Position numbers and translations under genes: made by a program | Assembly (NCBI GenBank): GCA_043101635.1 | Contig: JBICIE010000310.1 | Location: 1 to 17,428, forward strand | DNA from: CAYMJK01 sp043101635 | GTDB lineage: Bacteria > Planctomycetota > Phycisphaerae > Phycisphaerales > UBA1924 | DNA: 17,428 nt | Direction of reading: 5' to 3' | Notes under the pieces: generated by a model | The model's input: the letters and a program-made list of their open reading frames with translations, nothing else | Told to the model about the DNA's origin: nothing | The model's database searches: none | Shown: positions 14,579 to 17,428 of the stretch, piece by piece | How the letters are laid out: each line of letters opens with the position of its first letter | Position numbering within the stretch: the first letter of the stretch is position 1

Positions 14579-15565
14579 TCAGGGCGCGCCGACAATGCCA
14601 CCCTTGAAGATGTCGATCTGCTCCAGCCCCGAGTTGTTCAGCGGGAACGACTCGACGTGCGTGTCGACGAATCCTGCGTTGATCGTGTTGTTGTGCCGCT
14701 GGAAGTACAACTGACTGGCGACATCGTCAGGAACCGAACGATGCCCCGGGCCACTCGCCTTCCCTGCCGCGGCCATCGCGTCGTAGTACTCCCGCATGTT
14801 CCAGTTGCGCCGTGTAACCGGGTGCCAAACGGTCATCTGGTGGTCGGGATACTCAATTCGAGGCTCACCATCAGCCAGCAGGAACATCTCACTGGGATAC
14901 GCTACCCGGTCGATCAACCCCTGCAGTGCCGCATTCGGGTGCGACAGGTCCGGCGACCGGCCGAGGATCGCCTCATTGAAGATGTACGAGGACATCTCCG
15001 GCACCAGGCCAGGCGCCCGGAACCAGCTCGCCGAGGCGCCCTGGTGCACCAGCGTGAGGCCGGCATCCAACTGGCCCCCCAGTTCGAAGGTCTCGTCCGC
15101 CTTGCACTGGTAGTACTCGAGGAACGCCCCGCCTATGGGATCCGGGCCGGTGCCGGCGGCGTTCATCATGGCGTCGCGGTTGTTCTGCTCCCACTCCAGG
15201 CCGGAGTAGTCGGCCAGCGTGAGGAAGAAGGGCATCGGGAACTCGCGCTTCAGCCGGTCATCGCGCCAGAAGGTCAGCGTGCTGTTCCACTTGCCGGGGA
15301 AGTCCGGGTGGCCCCTGACCAGTGCGCGCTCGGGGATGCCCCACATCTCGCCGGCGATCGGCATCTGCCCACCGCGGTCGTTGGCATAGGCTGTCGCGAG
15401 CTGAACGGAGCTACGGATGGAGTTCATGCACACGGCGCCCCGGGCGGCGTCCCGGGCCTTGCCCAGGGCCGGCAGCAGGATCCCGATCAGCAGGGCGATG
15501 ATCGCGATCACCACCAGCAGCTCGATCAGGGTAAAGGCGCGGCGGAAACTCGGGGGGGTTGTCAT
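14579..15565 (-). CDS. Prepilin-like protein with type II pseudopilin N-terminus and H-x9-D motif
   Basis: The start is ATG 15565, with AAAGGAGG 10 bases upstream; an upstream in-frame start at 15670 would put 35 residues ahead of the prepilin leader and is rejected. The N-terminus MTTPPSFRRAFTLIELLVVI is a type IV/type II prepilin leader: basic peptide, cleavage before Phe, Glu at +5, then a long hydrophobic helix. The 328-residue protein belongs with the large planctomycete group (DUF1559-like) marked by a late H-x9-DG motif. Here it reads RHNNTINAGFVDTH, with H291, D301 and Thr302 where Gly is usual. Such proteins are membrane-anchored and exported; whether they build a pseudopilus is not known. 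It has a good promoter at 15629-15657 and starts a minus-strand group with the 156-residue membrane protein. Confidence 0.88.
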   Translation of the reverse strand: MTTPPSFRRAFTLIELLVVIAIIALLIGILLPALGKARDAARGAVCMNSIRSSVQLATAYANDRGGQMPIAGEMWGIPERALVRGHPDFPGKWNSTLTFWRDDRLKREFPMPFFLTLADYSGLEWEQNNRDAMMNAAGTGPDPIGGAFLEYYQCKADETFELGGQLDAGLTLVHQGASASWFRAPGLVPEMSSYIFNEAILGRSPDLSHPNAALQGLIDRVAYPSEMFLLADGEPRIEYPDHQMTVWHPVTRRNWNMREYYDAMAAAGKASGPGHRSVPDDVASQLYFQRHNNTINAGFVDTHVESFPLNNSGLEQIDIFKGGIVGAP

Positions 15566-15628
15566 GGCTTGGCGCCCTCCTTTGGGACGATCTTCGCTGG
15601 CCCGCGGGCCGCGGTTTTCATCACCCCA

Positions 15629-15657
15629 ATTATACCCGCAACAACCCGCCGATGGAA
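15629..15657 (-). promoter_or_regulatory. Predicted promoter for the prepilin-like gene group
   Basis: On the minus strand TTCCAT (15652-15657) and a perfect TATAAT (15629-15634) are 17 bases apart. The -10 box lies 63 bases before the start codon. The -35 box is weak (three of six consensus bases). Confidence 0.6.
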
Positions 15658-15703
15658 GCCCGATTCGCAACCTGTACGGGCCCCGAACTCGGGCCCCGGC
15701 GGG

Positions 15704-15732
15704 TTGTCACTGCATCATTGCGCCCGTACAAT
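15704..15732 (+). promoter_or_regulatory. Predicted strong promoter for the beta-propeller dockerin gene
   Basis: TTGTCA (15704-15709) and TACAAT (15727-15732) are 17 bases apart, five of six consensus bases in each box. Just upstream (about 15678-15697) GGGCCCCGA and TCGGGCCC form an imperfect dyad abutting the -35 region, a possible operator. It is divergent from the promoter at 15629-15657. Confidence 0.7.
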
Positions 15733-15746
15733 TACGTTGTTGGAGG

Positions 15747-15766
15747 CGGCGGGCGAAGGCCCGCCG
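15747..15766 (+). promoter_or_regulatory. 5' UTR stem-loop of the beta-propeller dockerin gene
   Basis: CGGCGGGC and GCCCGCCG form a perfect 8-bp stem closed by the tetraloop GAAG. It starts about 14 bases after the -10 box, at the 5' end of a leader of roughly 150 bases. A similar hairpin sits at the same place in the metalloprotease leader (2600-2619). The rest of the leader up to the ribosome site AGGAG (15877-15881) shows nothing I can name. Confidence 0.5.
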
Positions 15767-15888
15767 GGAGAGTCAGGACAGAGCGTGAGGCGCGATCCGC
15801 ACGGGAGGACACGCGCCCGTGGACCATTCGTTGTGGCCGCGGGAGAACCGTCACCGATTTGTTGCATCACACATACAGGAGCACGAGA

Positions 15889-17394
15889 ATGAAGAGATTG
15901 CTGATTACCGCGGCGGCCGCCGGACTCGCGGCGCCCGCCATGGCCCAGTACGCCGACAGCGCCTGGCCGAGCTGGCGCGGCGGGCCCGAGAACCGGGCCT
16001 CCGTCGAGGCCCCCGGCCCCGCCACCAGCCTCGCCTTCGAGGTGGCCGATGTGCCCATGGCGGCCGTCGGTGGCTTCACCTTCGACACCGATGGCGATGT
16101 TTACTACAAGAGCCGGGCGGATGCCGGCGTGCAGGTCTTCCGCCTCGACCCCGCCACCGGCGCGGTCCTGGCTTCGACCGCCGTCCTCCCCTCCAACGGC
16201 GGCGCCTACGCCGGCGTGGCCGTCGGGACCGATGCGCTGTACACCTGCCTGTACAACGGCGCCGAAGCCTCCAGCGTCCTCAAGCTCGACAAGGACACGC
16301 TCGCCATCATCGCCGAGTGGGACCTCGACGCCTTCATCGGCCTCCGTGGTACGCCGCTCATCGGCAGCGTGCCCAACGCCCGCGGCAACGTGAACCTGTA
16401 CGTTTCAGATCGTAACGGCGCGGCGATCCACGCCATCGACTCGGTCACCGGCGACCTGGAGTGGACCTACTCGGTCATTTATGACACGCCCTTCGGCATG
16501 ATCGGCCCGCAGTGGGTTGACGCCGGTACCGGTCGCGACCGCATTGCCTACTTCGGCAACGGCGCCCTCGGCCCGGGCGCTGTGCTCGAGGATAACGGCG
16601 ACGGCACCTTCGACATCGTCTGGGACGCCGCCGGCCCCGAGAGCTTCAACTGGTACGGCTCCGGCGTGCTCAGCGAAGATGGCGACAACATCTACGTCAC
16701 CACCTTCAACGATGGCGATGTCGAGAGCCTGTGGTCCATCGACGCCGCCACCGGCGACGTCCTCTGGTCCGTCCCCGGCCTGCGCGGCACGCCGGAAGAG
16801 CTGAACTTCTTCAGCCGTCCCGCCGCCGTCGGCAACCGCGTCTACTGCTTCGGCGGCTTCGGCGTGGTGGCGACCTTCGATGACAACGGCTCCAGCTATA
16901 CACCGGGCTGGGAGTATCGCAGCGGCGTCGGCGAGTACACCGCCGGCTCCGTCGCCGTCACCCCCGGCGGCGACACCTACGTCTACGCCGTCCGTCAGGG
17001 CAACCCGGACCCGGCCGCCTTCGAGCCGGCCCAGTTCCTGGTGCTCAAGGACAACGGCGCCGACTTCGAGGTGATCCTCGAGACCACCCTCGGTGACACC
17101 ATGATCCCCTCGCTGTTCGGCAACAACAGCGCCGCCATTGATGCCGATGGCAGCGTCTGGGTCGGCAGCGGGCGCGATACGGCCGTCGGCCTCGGCAGCA
17201 TCTACAAGTTCGCTGTCGACAGCGGCTGCTACGCCGACTGCGACGGCTCCGGCGAACTCGACTTCTTCGACTTCCTCTGCTTCCAGAACGCCTTCGCCAC
17301 CGGCGATCCATACGCCGACTGCGACGGGACCGGTGTCCTGGACTTCTTCGACTTCCTCTGCTTCCAGAACGAGTTCGCGGCCGGCTGCCCGTAA
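15889..17394 (+). CDS. Secreted PQQ-like beta-propeller protein with C-terminal dockerin
   Basis: The start is ATG 15889: AGGAG lies 7 bases upstream and a signal peptide with cleavage site AMA before Gln20 follows. The open frame extends upstream to 15559, but that runs through the promoter and is not coding. The mature protein (501 residues with signal) opens with WPSWRGGPENR, the usual first strand of planctomycete outer-surface PQQ-like propellers. It repeats the blade signature F-x-L-D-P-A-T-G-A-V, A-I-D-S-V-T-G-D-L-E-W and S-I-D-A-A-T-G-D-V-L-W. Whether it binds PQQ is unknown; most such proteins are binding scaffolds rather than dehydrogenases. Residues 447-501 are a two-repeat dockerin ending GCP. 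It is transcribed alone, divergently from the prepilin-like gene. Confidence 0.87.
   Translation: MKRLLITAAAAGLAAPAMAQYADSAWPSWRGGPENRASVEAPGPATSLAFEVADVPMAAVGGFTFDTDGDVYYKSRADAGVQVFRLDPATGAVLASTAVLPSNGGAYAGVAVGTDALYTCLYNGAEASSVLKLDKDTLAIIAEWDLDAFIGLRGTPLIGSVPNARGNVNLYVSDRNGAAIHAIDSVTGDLEWTYSVIYDTPFGMIGPQWVDAGTGRDRIAYFGNGALGPGAVLEDNGDGTFDIVWDAAGPESFNWYGSGVLSEDGDNIYVTTFNDGDVESLWSIDAATGDVLWSVPGLRGTPEELNFFSRPAAVGNRVYCFGGFGVVATFDDNGSSYTPGWEYRSGVGEYTAGSVAVTPGGDTYVYAVRQGNPDPAAFEPAQFLVLKDNGADFEVILETTLGDTMIPSLFGNNSAAIDADGSVWVGSGRDTAVGLGSIYKFAVDSGCYADCDGSGELDFFDFLCFQNAFATGDPYADCDGTGVLDFFDFLCFQNEFAAGCP
17227..17391 (+). repeat. GC-type dockerin module, two repeats (beta-propeller protein C-terminus)
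   Basis: Codes for residues 447-501. The first loop is D-C-D-G-S-G-E-L-D, the second D-C-D-G-T-G-V-L-D, with six cysteines, ending A-G-C-P. Both repeats share a 30-base identical stretch (D-F-F-D-F-L-C-F-Q-N) with the module at 7604-7768. Confidence 0.85.
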
Positions 17395-17407
17395 TCGCAA
17401 AGCAAAG

Positions 17408-17428
17408 AGCGAAAAGCGAACAGCGAAA
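17408..17428 (+). repeat. Tandem heptamer repeat at the window end
   Basis: Three copies of AGCGAAA/AGCGAAC follow the dockerin gene stop by 13 bases and run off the window. They resemble the GCGACGAA octamers inside uvrB. The full length of the array is unknown. Confidence 0.5.

Noticed and set aside
16405..17400. Minus-strand open frame (331 codons) opposite the propeller gene
   Set aside because: It has antisense composition, and its start lies beyond the end of the real gene in the reverse complement of the dockerin sequence.

Overview
The window looks like chromosomal DNA of a high-GC planctomycete, most likely class Phycisphaerae. The main clue is that six predicted secreted proteins end in the same cysteine-rich, calcium-loop module. 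It contains one or two 27-residue repeats of the form C-[YF]-A-D-C-D-x-x-G-x-L-x-x-F-D-F-L-C-F-Q-N and ends in G-C-P or G-C-G. From memory, this matches what NCBI naming calls a 'GC-type dockerin' anchor, typical of Phycisphaerales; I could not run a search. The planctomycete-style pseudopilin with an H-x9-D motif agrees with this. No tRNA, rRNA, CRISPR array or transposase was seen.

Layout. Positions 1-2547 (+) hold the end of a carbohydrate-type ABC importer: permease 1 (partial), permease 2 and a solute-binding protein, tightly coupled. Positions 2637-7771 (+) hold three secreted dockerin proteins: a 1130-residue reprolysin-like metalloprotease with calcium repeats and a beta-propeller, a laminin-B-domain protein in the same operon, and a 300-residue unknown protein behind its own promoter. 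A strong hairpin at 7806-7835 separates the last of these from a convergent 258-residue dockerin protein at 7871-8647 (-). uvrB lies at 8838-11099 (+) and carries an apparently in-frame palindromic repeat insertion. A 929-residue metzincin-like protease with a dockerin lies at 11208-13997 (-). Upstream of it on the same strand are a 156-residue membrane protein (14099-14569) and a prepilin-like protein (14579-15565). Two good divergent promoters at 15629-15732 drive that minus-strand group and a PQQ-like beta-propeller dockerin protein at 15889-17394 (+).

How it fits together. The dockerin proteins all have N-terminal export signals and the same C-terminal module, so they were probably exported and then displayed on, or docked to, a common surface partner. 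No cohesin-like partner is visible here. Two are predicted proteases, one a laminin-B adhesion or binding protein, one a beta-propeller, and two unknown. Together with the sugar-type importer this suggests an organism handling extracellular polymers, but a direct link between importer and dockerin proteins is inference.

Points most worth a second look are the repeat-borne insertion inside uvrB (9836-9907), the recombination-like one-repeat dockerin at 6650-6733, the signal peptide of the 929-residue protease that appears to derive from a dispersed repeat also present in inverted orientation beyond its 3' end, and a canonical G-quadruplex motif just upstream of that protease.
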